NCBI GenBank assembly: GCA_017623595.1
Contig: JAGAOU010000036.1
Span: 1-34,326, forward strand
Direction: 5' to 3'
From: Clostridia bacterium
GTDB taxonomy: Bacteria > Bacillota > Clostridia > Oscillospirales > UBA644
Length of the DNA stretch: 34,326 nucleotides
This document shows, in pieces, positions 20,901 to 30,092 of the stretch. The number at the start of each line of letters is the position of its first letter. The first letter of the stretch is position 1. The notes beneath the pieces were generated by a model. It made no database searches. It saw only the letters and a program-made list of their open reading frames with translations, and was not told the DNA's origin. The translations under genes were made by a program, and so were the position numbers.

Positions 20901-22250
20901 TCACTCCGCTTTGCGGAAGTCCTCCCCGTGCAGGACGATGAGAATATCCTCCTCCACCTTGGTGTGGGCGTTGACAAAGACCAGCACCTCCTCCTCCGTG
21001 CCGTCGGTGACGGTCAGCTGCCAGCAGAGCTTTTCCGAGCCGTCCCCACCGGGAAGGGAGACCAGATCGGTATCCACCACCGACAGTCCCTCCCGCAGCA
21101 CCGTGGCGGCCTCGGTGGCGGAAAGGGTGGTTTCGGAGGATCGGTCGGGCTTATGAGAGAGCAGATATTCCACTCCGTTCACCGTCAGAAGCTCTCCGTT
21201 GTCCAATGCCACCGTGGCGGTCACCCGATCGGCATAAATCAAAACACCGTTCTGCCGTGCCGCATAGGTGACGCTCACCGTGTTTTCCGCGCGGTTCCAT
21301 GCGATGGCCTCCATGTTGGGATAGCCCAGATCGGCCAATCCCTTCGTGCCCTTTGCCGCCGCATCCTCCACCGTCAGCTTGCTTTCGCTGACCGTCCGCG
21401 TGCGGTCAAATCCGTACACCTTGCCGCCTCCCAGGGTCACCGCCACCGCCTGCTCTCCCGCAGAAAATTCCGCAAAGGGGAAGGGGGTATCGTATCGTCC
21501 CGTCTCGGTCAGATCGCCCTCCGCCAGTCCCAGGGCTTCCGCCGCCGCTCGCTTCAGTACCCCGTCCGCCGCCGTGGGAAAGGTGTTCAGCCAGGAGGAG
21601 GTTCGGGTGGTGTGCCATGCGGAAAAATCCCCGTCATAAATCAACGGCTCGTCCCCCGAAAAGATTTCCTCCAAGGATTCGAATTCCGTCTTGTCCTGCC
21701 CCTCCTCTGAGGGAAGAAGCATCTGTTGCATTGTCTGATAATCGGGGTTTTCGTCCGCAATTTTCTCTGCCAGCGCAATTACCTCATCGGCCAGCTGACG
21801 GGACCGCAGAGCAAGGGTTTTCAGGGATTCCTCCTCCTGCAAGGTCAGATCCTCTCCCCGCACCTGCTTGCGGGCCATTTCCAGGGTGAATTCCCCCACC
21901 TGGTTCAGAAAGGTCTCGGTGCCCTGCAGGCGCAGATCATAGATGGGCAAGGTCTCCAATGCCGTCCGTGCTGCCCCCGCCTCGGCAAACACCCGTGCCG
22001 CCCAGGACACGGCTTGATATTCTCCCGAAGCATACAGCCCCTTCTGCAGATCGGTTTCCAGATCGGACAGTGCATCGGACAGCTCCGCCACGCTCAGCCG
22101 CCATCCCGCCGCCGTCTCGTTTTTCGTATCCTGCTCCGCACGGGTTCGCATCCGATCCAGACACAACACCGCCCCCGCCAGCGAAAGCACCAGCACAAAG
22201 GCCAAAAGGGAGAGAATGACCAGTGTCCTTTTTTTGATTTTCACATACAT
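20901..22250 (-). CDS. ypeB: Spore germination protein YpeB
   Basis: At 449 residues it has the family's usual length. It shows an N-terminal membrane segment (about 8-31), a helical region (about 40-190) and C-terminal PepSY-type repeats (about 230-445), with FPNMEAIAWNRAENT-like (LGYPNMEAIAW) and LTVNGVEYL elements. In Bacillus subtilis YpeB is needed for the spore cortex hydrolase SleB and is encoded with it. No sleB is present here: the upstream neighbour is a divergent WG-repeat gene and the downstream neighbour is mglB. AAAGGTGGT lies 6 nt before the ATG. Its presence implies an endospore former. Confidence 0.9.
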   Translation of the reverse strand: MYVKIKKRTLVILSLLAFVLVLSLAGAVLCLDRMRTRAEQDTKNETAAGWRLSVAELSDALSDLETDLQKGLYASGEYQAVSWAARVFAEAGAARTALETLPIYDLRLQGTETFLNQVGEFTLEMARKQVRGEDLTLQEEESLKTLALRSRQLADEVIALAEKIADENPDYQTMQQMLLPSEEGQDKTEFESLEEIFSGDEPLIYDGDFSAWHTTRTSSWLNTFPTAADGVLKRAAAEALGLAEGDLTETGRYDTPFPFAEFSAGEQAVAVTLGGGKVYGFDRTRTVSESKLTVEDAAAKGTKGLADLGYPNMEAIAWNRAENTVSVTYAARQNGVLIYADRVTATVALDNGELLTVNGVEYLLSHKPDRSSETTLSATEAATVLREGLSVVDTDLVSLPGGDGSEKLCWQLTVTDGTEEEVLVFVNAHTKVEEDILIVLHGEDFRKAE

Positions 22251-22362
22251 TATATTACCACCTTTTTGTCGCAGAAGGGCTCATGCCCGTCTTTTTTTTC
22301 TCATTTTCCCCAAATTGGAGAAAAAATATGCGGAAAAAGCCATTCGCAACCCACTTTTGCTC

Positions 22363-22398
22363 TTGCTTTTTTTGAAATTTTGTGGTATTATATATAAT
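22363..22398 (+). promoter_or_regulatory. Promoter region of the WG-repeat gene
   Basis: TTGCTT (22363-22368) and TATTAT (22386-22391) are 17 nt apart. An overlapping alternative is TTGAAA (22372-22377) with TATAAT (22393-22398) at 15 nt. Either would start the transcript just before the AAGGAG that serves the ATG at 22426. Confidence 0.65.
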
Positions 22399-22425
22399 GT
22401 ATTATTATCCTCTAAGGAGAGAGTT

Positions 22426-23598
22426 ATGAGCAAAAAGCGTTTTTTCATCATTTCGGGGGCTGCCCTGCTGATCGTTGCCGCCCTTGCGGCGTGGATCGTG
22501 ATTTCCAATCTTGGGCTGAAGACCGTGGACAATGAATACCTGATGACCCTTCCCGGGGAATGGGAAGGTGCGAAGGATTTTTCCGAGGGTCTGGCGGCGG
22601 TGAAGATCGACGGAAAATGGGGGTACATTGACACCGAGGGAAATTTGGTGGTCAAGGCCATTTACGACGGCGCTTATAATTATTCGGAGGGCTTGGCCGC
22701 CGTGCGCAAGGACGGCCGCTGGGGCTACATCGACAAGGAGGGCAATATTGTGATCGCCTTCCAGTTTGATACCACCTATGCCTTCTCCGAGGGTATGGCG
22801 GTCTACGGACAGGGGAACTATTACGGATACATCAACAACAAGGGGGAAAAGGTGATCCCCGCCGATTACTCCGAAGCCACCTCCTTTCGGGAAGGGGTCG
22901 CCTGTGTGAAGAAGAACTCCTCCTACGGGTTTATTGACAAAAACGGAAACGCCGTCACGGAGATCACCTACGGTGCCTCCTCCAAGGTCTCTGAGGGGTT
23001 GATTGCCGTGTTTTCCGACGCAGGGGTGGAAGCCCTGAAGTCGGGATTCATCGACACGGCGGGCAAGGTGGTCCTTGAGCCCGCATGGTATGACGTGAAG
23101 CCCTTCTCCCAAGGCCTTGCCGCCGCCCAGAAGGAAGCATTTACCACTCCCTGGGGATTCATTGATCGGGAAGGGAAGACCGTTATCGAAGGAGACTGGG
23201 ACTTTGTGGAATCCTTTGCGGGAGATCGGGCGGTGGTCCATGATCAAACGGGCTATTATTTCATTGATATGACGGGCAAAACCGTCTCAAAGGCTTACGG
23301 GAAGGCCTATTCCTTCACCCCCGCAGGGCTTGCTCGGGTGGCGACTGCCAACGGTGCGGCCTGGAACTTCGGATTTATCGACAAGAACGGCAATGAGGTT
23401 ATCGGTCTGCGCTATGAAGGGGCGCGGGACTTCTACAACGGAGCCGCCGCCGTGAAGGACGGGGGAGACTGGGGTTTTGTGAAGGCCGACGGCACGGAGC
23501 TGTGCGATTTTCTCTGGGATGAGACGGGAGATTTCTCGGAAGAGGGCATCGCCCGCATCCAGAACGGAGACGTGCACGGCTTTGTGAAGCTGAAATAA
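22426..23598 (+). CDS. Membrane-anchored WG-repeat protein
   Basis: This 390-residue protein has an N-terminal membrane anchor (about 5-28) and then about seven WG repeats. Each carries a form of WGYID(K/T)EGN followed by a YDxAxxFSEGLAAV segment, which is typical of WG beta-propeller-like proteins. It is probably exposed outside the cell. No enzymatic motif is visible and the role of such proteins is not established. AAGGAG lies 6 nt before the ATG; upstream in-frame ATGs lack this. ddl follows after 21 nt, so the two are likely cotranscribed. Confidence 0.88.
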   Translation: MSKKRFFIISGAALLIVAALAAWIVISNLGLKTVDNEYLMTLPGEWEGAKDFSEGLAAVKIDGKWGYIDTEGNLVVKAIYDGAYNYSEGLAAVRKDGRWGYIDKEGNIVIAFQFDTTYAFSEGMAVYGQGNYYGYINNKGEKVIPADYSEATSFREGVACVKKNSSYGFIDKNGNAVTEITYGASSKVSEGLIAVFSDAGVEALKSGFIDTAGKVVLEPAWYDVKPFSQGLAAAQKEAFTTPWGFIDREGKTVIEGDWDFVESFAGDRAVVHDQTGYYFIDMTGKTVSKAYGKAYSFTPAGLARVATANGAAWNFGFIDKNGNEVIGLRYEGARDFYNGAAAVKDGGDWGFVKADGTELCDFLWDETGDFSEEGIARIQNGDVHGFVKLK

Positions 23599-23619
23599 GG
23601 CAAAGGAGCGATTTTTGAT

Positions 23620-24657
23620 ATGAATATTGTGGTGCTTGCGGGAGGATATTCTCCCGAACGGGATGTTTCCCTTTCTTCGGGAAGCCTGATTGCCAATTCG
23701 TTGATGCGGTCGGGACATCGGGTTCTTTTGGTGGATGCCTTTTTGGGAATGGAGATCGACGAGGGTGTGAACCCCCATACCTTGTTCCGTTCTTTGGGGG
23801 ATGCGGAATATTCCTACACCATCCCCGAGGTCGCTCCCGACATGGAAGCATTGAAAAAACTGGCCTATCGGGGATCGCTGGTGGGGCATAATGTATTGCG
23901 TCTCTGCCGTGCGGCGGATATCGTTTTCATGGCTCTGCACGGGGCTATGGGAGAAAACGGGCAGATGCAGGCCATTTTGGAGGCGGAGAATATCCGCTTC
24001 ACCGGGTCCACTCATGTGGGATGTGTTCTTGCCATGGACAAAGACATCACCAAAAAGCTCTTGGCGGCGGAGGGAATTCCCGTGGCCAAGGGGCTGACGC
24101 TGGATTTGCGCAAGGAATCCCTTCCCGACGAGCATCCCATGCCCTGTGTTGTCAAGCCCTGCTCCTGCGGCTCCAGCGTGGGTATTTCCATCGTCCATGA
24201 CGAGGCGGAATTGCAGCAGGCCATCGGGGAGGCGAAAAAATACGAGGATCTGATCCTTGTGGAGGAGAAGATCCCCGGACGGGAATTCTCCGTGGGAATT
24301 TTGGACGGAAAGGCTTTGCCCCCCATTGAAATCATCCCCAAATGCGGTTTTTATGATTATAAAAATAAATATCAGGCGGGTGCCACCGAGGAAATCTGCC
24401 CCGCACAACTGACTGCCGAGGAAAGGGCGCGCATCGGGGAATTGGCGGAAAAGGTGGCGCGGGTTCTGCGTTTGGGTACCTACTGCCGTATCGACTTTAT
24501 CCTCCACGAAACCGAGCATGAATTCTACTGCCTGGAGGCGAATACCCTGCCGGGCATGACCCCCAACAGTCTCCTTCCCCAAGAAGCACGGGCGGCGGGC
24601 ATCGGCTATGACGAGCTCTGCGAAACCATCGTGCGCCTGTCCCCTGAGGTGGAGTGA
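23620..24657 (+). CDS. ddl: D-alanine--D-alanine ligase
   Basis: This 345-residue ATP-grasp enzyme makes the D-Ala-D-Ala dipeptide for peptidoglycan. Key features are the N-terminal LAGGYSPERDVSL, ALHGAMGENGQMQAILE, the ATP-grasp segment KPCSCGSSVGISIV, EEKIPGREFSVGIL, and the C-terminal EANTLPGMTPNSLLP. The tyrosine/phenylalanine choice that marks vancomycin-resistance ligases was not resolved. It lies 21 nt after the WG-repeat gene, with AAGGAG 11 nt from the ATG. A hairpin repeat follows the stop. Confidence 0.93.
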   Translation: MNIVVLAGGYSPERDVSLSSGSLIANSLMRSGHRVLLVDAFLGMEIDEGVNPHTLFRSLGDAEYSYTIPEVAPDMEALKKLAYRGSLVGHNVLRLCRAADIVFMALHGAMGENGQMQAILEAENIRFTGSTHVGCVLAMDKDITKKLLAAEGIPVAKGLTLDLRKESLPDEHPMPCVVKPCSCGSSVGISIVHDEAELQQAIGEAKKYEDLILVEEKIPGREFSVGILDGKALPPIEIIPKCGFYDYKNKYQAGATEEICPAQLTAEERARIGELAEKVARVLRLGTYCRIDFILHETEHEFYCLEANTLPGMTPNSLLPQEARAAGIGYDELCETIVRLSPEVE

Positions 24658-24686
24658 GCGAAGAGTCAAATGGGCGAGGGGATGCT

Positions 24687-24716
24687 CTTCTTTCTTTTCT
24701 CCCGAAAAGAAAGAAG
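24687..24716 (+). repeat. Hairpin repeat after ddl (TTTCTTTTC family)
   Basis: CTTCTTTCTTTTC (24687-24699) is a perfect inverse of GAAAAGAAAGAAG (24704-24716) with a TCCC loop. It belongs to the same family as 20850-20873 and 31472-31511. It sits 30 nt after the ddl stop and 63 nt before the next gene. Confidence 0.8.
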
Positions 24717-24779
24717 TACACCCCCGTCTCCCGTTTCCCCTTGTCCCATTGTTTAAAATTTTAATCACCCGAGGTTTTT

Positions 24780-26171
24780 ATGTACGCAAGTTTACGGTTT
24801 CCCACGGCTCCCGCAGAGGAATTTGAATATGAGCTCACGGAGGACATGCTGCCCTTCCTGAGCAAGTGTGCCCTTTCCGAGGAAGAGCGGAGGGCGGCGA
24901 TGCGCTTTTTGCGTCGGGTTTGTCCCGCGGAAGAGGTGTTGGCCTACCGTGGGCAGGTGGGAGCGGAATTGTTGTCCTCTCCCCAATTGCAACGAGTGTT
25001 TTCCGACCTGGCGCGGTTGGGACGGAATTTTCCCGCAGGAATTCCTCAACGAGAGGTGGATCAACTGCGTACCCTGGCACGGTTTGAGACCTTTGCGGCG
25101 GAGTTCGACGAATTCTGCAAGACCCTGCAGGGTATCATCCCCGAAAGTGACGGGGCAAAGCGGTGCCTTCGGTTTTTGAAGCTTTATGAGGAAAGCTTTG
25201 AATATAAAGAATTGAAGCACAAGGCCATGGACCTCATCCATGCCTTCGGTTTTGACGACGGCGTTGCCCTTTCGGTTGGGAGTCCCAACGAGGAGGGGAT
25301 CTCCCGTCTCTTCCGCAATGACCCCTCCGACGGCATTGATGCGTCGGTGCTTCGGGTCATGAAGGAATTTGACATCACTCCGCCCCAAGAGACAGTCCCC
25401 CCGCCTCGGGATTATACCGACACCGAGGCCGCCGTGCTGACGGGCATGATTCGGGGCAAGAGCGAGCTGGGACGGCGCATGGAGGAATTTTTTGCCCTCT
25501 ATACCGCCTGCGGCACGCAGGACATTCTGCGCCTCTGCGACGAGGCCTATTGTTTCTCGGTGATGAACAAAATCTACACCCAAGGATGCGCTATGGGATA
25601 TGGGGTTTGTTGCCCAACCTATCTTCCTATGGGCTTTTATACCGAACTGACCGACCTTTACTATCCCACCGAGCAGGGGGATTGCGCACGGGCGGATTAT
25701 ATCGCGTCCCCCCTCAACCATATCACCTTGGTCTGCGGCCCCGATTCGGAGGCTTATCTTAACTCCGTTGCTATGGCCCATGTTTTTGCCTCAGCGGGAG
25801 GTCTGGTCTTCGCCGAAAGCGCCCGAATTTCTCCCATCGACCGACCCGAGCGGGATCGTAAGGAGCAGATCAACATCACAAATCTCAACGAGCACAGCCT
25901 CTGTCTATGCGCTCACCTGTTTGACGTCATGCTTCCCCGTCAGGAGGAAGCGGCGGTCAGCGAGGTCATCCGTCAGCTTTCCGAGCGCACCGTGCGAAGC
26001 GTTGTGCGCATTTGCTCCAAGAGCAATCTGACCGCCCTGGAAAAGCAGATGGAAAAGGGCTCTCTTCCTTCCTGCACCCTCCTGCAGGCGGGTACCGACC
26101 GCACCCTGGAGGATCTGTTGAAGCGGCATAATCTGACCGCAGAAGAATTGGAGGGCAACCGCAATGACTGA
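24780..26171 (+). CDS. MutS-like protein with eroded ATPase motifs (first of a pair)
   Basis: This 463-residue protein resembles the MutS core and ATPase (domains III-V) without the mismatch-binding N-terminal domain. The match is clearest around residues 315-350: TLVCGPDSEAYLNSVAMAHV and then AGGLVFAESARISPID follow the MutS pattern GPNxxGKST...AGxxVPAxxARIxxxD. The P-loop is lost: at 320-329 it reads GPDSEAYLNS, with Y326 at the lysine position. The Walker B equivalent is LCLCAH, with A378 and H379 instead of Asp-Glu. ATP hydrolysis is therefore unlikely. The family assignment is inferred by eye. GAGG lies 5 nt before the ATG. It overlaps the next gene by 8 nt. Confidence 0.6.
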   Translation: MYASLRFPTAPAEEFEYELTEDMLPFLSKCALSEEERRAAMRFLRRVCPAEEVLAYRGQVGAELLSSPQLQRVFSDLARLGRNFPAGIPQREVDQLRTLARFETFAAEFDEFCKTLQGIIPESDGAKRCLRFLKLYEESFEYKELKHKAMDLIHAFGFDDGVALSVGSPNEEGISRLFRNDPSDGIDASVLRVMKEFDITPPQETVPPPRDYTDTEAAVLTGMIRGKSELGRRMEEFFALYTACGTQDILRLCDEAYCFSVMNKIYTQGCAMGYGVCCPTYLPMGFYTELTDLYYPTEQGDCARADYIASPLNHITLVCGPDSEAYLNSVAMAHVFASAGGLVFAESARISPIDRPERDRKEQINITNLNEHSLCLCAHLFDVMLPRQEEAAVSEVIRQLSERTVRSVVRICSKSNLTALEKQMEKGSLPSCTLLQAGTDRTLEDLLKRHNLTAEELEGNRND

Positions 26172-27441
26172 TATTTCTCCCCGTTTCAGCCTTCTTTTTG
26201 CCGATCCCAAGGGAACAAAAGAGGAATTTTACCCCCCCGAGACCATGGATTTTATCGGAGATCTGCCCTGCGAGGACAGCGCTCTGATGCGGGAGATTCT
26301 GTCCCGCAAAACCACCCGAAAGGACATTGCCTTCCGCAAGGAGATTCTGGAGGATTTCCTCCAATCGCCCACCCTTCTGACCAAAACCGAAGGGGTCTTG
26401 CAGCGCTGGGAGGGCTTGTACGAAACCGCCCGTCGGGAATCTCTGCCCACAGCGGACATGCCCTGGGAGCAAGGGCTGGAGGTGTTGAAGGACAACGCCT
26501 TGAGTCTGATGGAGCATCTGCGCTTTTTGCGCCGCGCCCACGATGAAATGGCGGATCAGACCCCGGACTCCGAGGGAATGTTCGCCTTTACCGAATATCT
26601 GCGCCGCCACGGCAACTCCGAAGGGGTGAAGACCCTGACCGAGCAGATCGCCGCCTATCCGTTGCTCCGCGCCGAGCAGACCAAGGTGGTGCTGCATCTG
26701 GGGCTGGATCGCTACGGCATGAAGCAGAAGGCTCTGCTCACCTATCTGGGCACCGAGGACGGAAAATATCTGAAAAAGCATCCCCTGCGGCGGGAGGATT
26801 TCTCGGTTAACCTGCCCAAGGAAAACGCCCCGCAGTTGACGGCGGAGGCCATCGGGTCGCTCTGTCGCTCCTTCCGCACCCTCACCGCAGGGATCCGTGC
26901 CGCCTTTGTGCCCCTGCGGGAAGGCATGGTGTTCTATCATTTTGCTTTATCAATCACCGAATGGGCCCGCTCCAAGGGCTATGCATGGCGTTATGCCTCC
27001 CCCGTTGCGGAGCACGGACCCGCAGGACGGGGGATCCGCAACCCCGCCGAGCCTGCCGACGGCGTTTACCGACCCCCGCTGACCTGCACTGCCCGACCCT
27101 TGGAGGCCTATCGGGGAGAGTGGGGCACGGAAACCTTGAAAATTCTTGCCCGCACTCAGATTTTTTCCACCGCAGGCCTGCCCGTGGTGGCGGAGGACTT
27201 GGTTTTCTGCCCCGAGGAGCGAATTTTGGTTTATGATTCGGCTGATAAAACGGTGGAAACCGAAATCGAAGCCCTTGCCGCCTTGTACCGTAAAACCCGA
27301 CGGGGCGACATTTTACTGTTGAACCAACCCCTGATCACCGTGGGAAATTCCCCTGCAACGGAGATCATCGGCAATCTTTTGCGCGCCTTCCACAAAAAAG
27401 GAGCCGCCGTTCGGCTCGCCACCGACCTTTCGGTCGATTGA
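26164..27441 (+). CDS. MutS-like protein with eroded ATPase motifs (second of a pair)
   Basis: This 425-residue protein has the same apparent layout as its upstream partner. AGLPVVAEDLVFCPEERI fits the MutS segment after the P-loop. The P-loop itself reads GEWGTET (318-324), without the catalytic lysine. The later ILLLNQPLITVGNSPATEII (N387, Q388) aligns with MutS Walker B LLLDELGRGTxxxEG, giving Asp to Asn and Glu to Gln changes. The tail HKKGAAVRLATDLSVD fits GAxxxxATHxxEL. Its ATG lies inside the end of the first gene, with GGAGG 9 nt upstream, so expression is likely coupled and the two may form a heterodimer. Function is unknown. Confidence 0.6.
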   Translation: MTDISPRFSLLFADPKGTKEEFYPPETMDFIGDLPCEDSALMREILSRKTTRKDIAFRKEILEDFLQSPTLLTKTEGVLQRWEGLYETARRESLPTADMPWEQGLEVLKDNALSLMEHLRFLRRAHDEMADQTPDSEGMFAFTEYLRRHGNSEGVKTLTEQIAAYPLLRAEQTKVVLHLGLDRYGMKQKALLTYLGTEDGKYLKKHPLRREDFSVNLPKENAPQLTAEAIGSLCRSFRTLTAGIRAAFVPLREGMVFYHFALSITEWARSKGYAWRYASPVAEHGPAGRGIRNPAEPADGVYRPPLTCTARPLEAYRGEWGTETLKILARTQIFSTAGLPVVAEDLVFCPEERILVYDSADKTVETEIEALAALYRKTRRGDILLLNQPLITVGNSPATEIIGNLLRAFHKKGAAVRLATDLSVD

Positions 27442-27450
27442 GGAGATTCT

Positions 27451-30060
27451 ATGAAGATACGAAGTCTGTCCCCTATGGTTCGCATTGCCCTTTTGGGGGC
27501 ATTGGGACTGATCCTGCTCTGCGCAATTCTCGCCTTTTGCGTGTCCGCATCTGTGAAAAATGAGGACTCTGTCACCCTTGATACGGGAGGACATGGTACC
27601 TTGACCGACGCAAAAAACGGACAAAGCTTGCTTTTGTCCGCAGGGGGCGATGAATATTTTTCCGCCAACTGGTTCCCCACCCTCAGCGGAGCGAAGGGCG
27701 ACGGTACGGGGGATGATACCGATGCGATTCAGGAAAGCCTGCGGCAGGCCGCCGTTTTGGGCGGCACGGTCTATCTGCCCCGCGGCACCTATCGCATTTC
27801 CCGTCCCATCACCGTTCCTGCGGGAGTGACCCTGCGAGGGGATTTCACCTCTCCCGACGCTTCCTCCTCGGGGCGCACGGTGCTGTCGGCCATGGCGGGA
27901 GATGCGCTTTCCTCCGCACCGCTGATCACCTTGGAAAACGGAGCAAATTTGGTGGGTATCACCGTTTATTATGAAGCCCAGATCCCCACAAATCTGCGGG
28001 AATATCCCGCCACCGTACACAGTTTGGGTGCCGCCGAAATCCGCAATCTGGCGCTGATCAATCCTTATCAGGGTATCTGCGCCTCGGGCAACGGAGCTGT
28101 GGAGATCTCCTCGGTCTGGATGTCTCCGTTGGACTACGGTATCTTAGTGGCGGAAAATTCCCAAAACGTGATTTTAGAGGATATTTCCTTTTCCCCCACC
28201 TATTGGCTCAATTCTGTTCCCGAGCTTTTTGCTTCCCGCGGCGCCTATGAAACCTTGACCGCCTTTTTGAACGAGACTCTGCACGGCATTATTCTGGAGC
28301 AGGTCAATGACGTTGCGGTTCACCGCTACACCGCCGACGATGCGGGGGTGGGTCTGCTTCTCAACGTGCCCGCAGAGCGGGATGCCATGCTTCGCATTGC
28401 CGAGGTTCAGATCACCGCCACGCCCCGACCTCTTTATGTGCAATCGGTGCCTGCGTCGGGGGTTCTGTTCTCCGACTGCACCTTCCGTCCCAGTAGCGAT
28501 GCGGGTGCGGACACCGTCTTTTTGGGAGCAGAGGTGAAGGGGCCTGTAATCTTCTCCGCCTGCACCTTCTCCGGATCGCCCAAAACCGTGATTCACGGAG
28601 AAAATTCTTCCTTTGTTTCGTTTTATCACTGTGATTTCGGCACCTGGTGGAACTCCTGCTTTGATATGTCCGATTCCACTTTCCTTGCGGTTGCCCCCAC
28701 CTTCCGCACCTCTGCCGACCGTGCCCTGCTGGGACTGGGCGCCTTCGGTCTGCTTTACAGCTCGGAGGCTTTGGAGGATTCCTCGGAGCTTCTCTTCTCC
28801 GTGGTGCCCGAGAATGCGGTGCTGGCAGGATCAACCACCATGGGTGGACTGAAGGATTCCAACCGCGCCACCGCCACTGCTGCAAAGATTTTCTATGCGT
28901 CCGATTTCGGCGTTTCCACTGCCGCCGCCGACAATTCCGCCGCCCTCGCCGCCGCCCTTGCCGCTGCAGCAGAGGAAAAGGGTATTGTCTTTTTGGCGGA
29001 GGGGAATTATCGCTTCCTTTCCACCGTCACCGTCCCCGAATCGGTGCGTCTGATCGGGGCAGGCAACAAGGGTGCTTACAGTACCACCCTCACCTTTGAT
29101 GCCGCTCAGGGGCTTCAGGGTTCTTTGATTCGTCCCGAAAAGGGCGCCTCTGTGGAGCAGTTGATTCTGCATCAAGGACCGGGGGGTGAGGGTATCTTTG
29201 CCGTTTCTTCCGAATCGGAGCAGGTGCGTCTGCGTCGTCTTTCGATTACAGCGGAGCAGGGTGTCTGTCTTGTCAATGGCGCAAAAGGGGTGCTGGAGCA
29301 TCTTTCCTTGAACGTAACCACCCTGGGCATCCGTCTGCAATCCTGTACAGACGTGACCCTGCGGGATGTTTCCGTTGCCGACATCTCGGCCACCCATACC
29401 CTTGTGGGGCTTTCGGTGACCGATTCTCAGGTGACGCTTTCCGAATTTTTTGCCGATCGTTGTCTGCAGGCCATAGATATTACGGGTGTCTCCAAGGTTT
29501 CCGCAACCCTTCTGGCTCTGCGTAAGTCCGAGGGCGGAATTTCCATCGCCGATCGGGCGGAGGTTTTTCTGTCCTGCGTGGCCCTCTGCAACGAGGGAAC
29601 AAGCGGTCCCTCCCGTCCTCTGACGCTGACCGACGGGAAACTGACGGTGCAGGGCATGCTCTGCAAGGGCTCTGCCCCCGAAGGTGAGCTTCTCTCCGCC
29701 GCGGGGGGAAGCGCCGACCTGCGTGCCGCTCTGATTTCCGCAACGTTGCCCATCGGCGTTCAATCCACGGGCGAGGGTACGGTCAGCGTAACGGGCTGTA
29801 TCTTCAATGCCACGCCCACCTATCATGCCAAAGCTACCGACGGAACGGTTTCCTTTAACGGGAACCTGCTGATCTCCGACAAGGTTTTCGAGGGGATCGA
29901 GGGCAACTATCTGCTCATTTCCGAGGGCGGCGAAAGCACCGTGGAGGATGGCACCAATGTTATGAAATTTACCTATGTACCTCCGGAGGACGGAGGCTCG
30001 GAATCGGGCACCGACTCCTCTGACCGTGTTCCCGAGAACGAAAACGTTACGGAACAATAA
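27451..30060 (+). CDS. Membrane-anchored beta-helix protein, pectate lyase-3-like
   Basis: This 869-residue protein has an N-terminal membrane anchor (about 10-33) and two tandem right-handed beta-helix regions. The first begins at GAKGDGTGDDTDAIQESL (about 80-97), the classic start of Pectate_lyase_3 domains, and continues with GGTVYLPRGTYRIS. The second begins near residue 485 with a weaker version, DNSAALAAALAAAAEEKG and IVFLAEGNYRFLS. No lyase active site was recognised, so it may bind rather than cut glycans. The C-terminus is acidic and low-complexity. GAGGAG lies close to the ATG. It follows the second MutS-like gene by 9 nt and precedes mnmE by 32 nt. Confidence 0.82.
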   Translation: MKIRSLSPMVRIALLGALGLILLCAILAFCVSASVKNEDSVTLDTGGHGTLTDAKNGQSLLLSAGGDEYFSANWFPTLSGAKGDGTGDDTDAIQESLRQAAVLGGTVYLPRGTYRISRPITVPAGVTLRGDFTSPDASSSGRTVLSAMAGDALSSAPLITLENGANLVGITVYYEAQIPTNLREYPATVHSLGAAEIRNLALINPYQGICASGNGAVEISSVWMSPLDYGILVAENSQNVILEDISFSPTYWLNSVPELFASRGAYETLTAFLNETLHGIILEQVNDVAVHRYTADDAGVGLLLNVPAERDAMLRIAEVQITATPRPLYVQSVPASGVLFSDCTFRPSSDAGADTVFLGAEVKGPVIFSACTFSGSPKTVIHGENSSFVSFYHCDFGTWWNSCFDMSDSTFLAVAPTFRTSADRALLGLGAFGLLYSSEALEDSSELLFSVVPENAVLAGSTTMGGLKDSNRATATAAKIFYASDFGVSTAAADNSAALAAALAAAAEEKGIVFLAEGNYRFLSTVTVPESVRLIGAGNKGAYSTTLTFDAAQGLQGSLIRPEKGASVEQLILHQGPGGEGIFAVSSESEQVRLRRLSITAEQGVCLVNGAKGVLEHLSLNVTTLGIRLQSCTDVTLRDVSVADISATHTLVGLSVTDSQVTLSEFFADRCLQAIDITGVSKVSATLLALRKSEGGISIADRAEVFLSCVALCNEGTSGPSRPLTLTDGKLTVQGMLCKGSAPEGELLSAAGGSADLRAALISATLPIGVQSTGEGTVSVTGCIFNATPTYHAKATDGTVSFNGNLLISDKVFEGIEGNYLLISEGGESTVEDGTNVMKFTYVPPEDGGSESGTDSSDRVPENENVTEQ

Positions 30061-30092
30061 TTTTTCTCAGATTGATTGACAAGGAGATCTGT

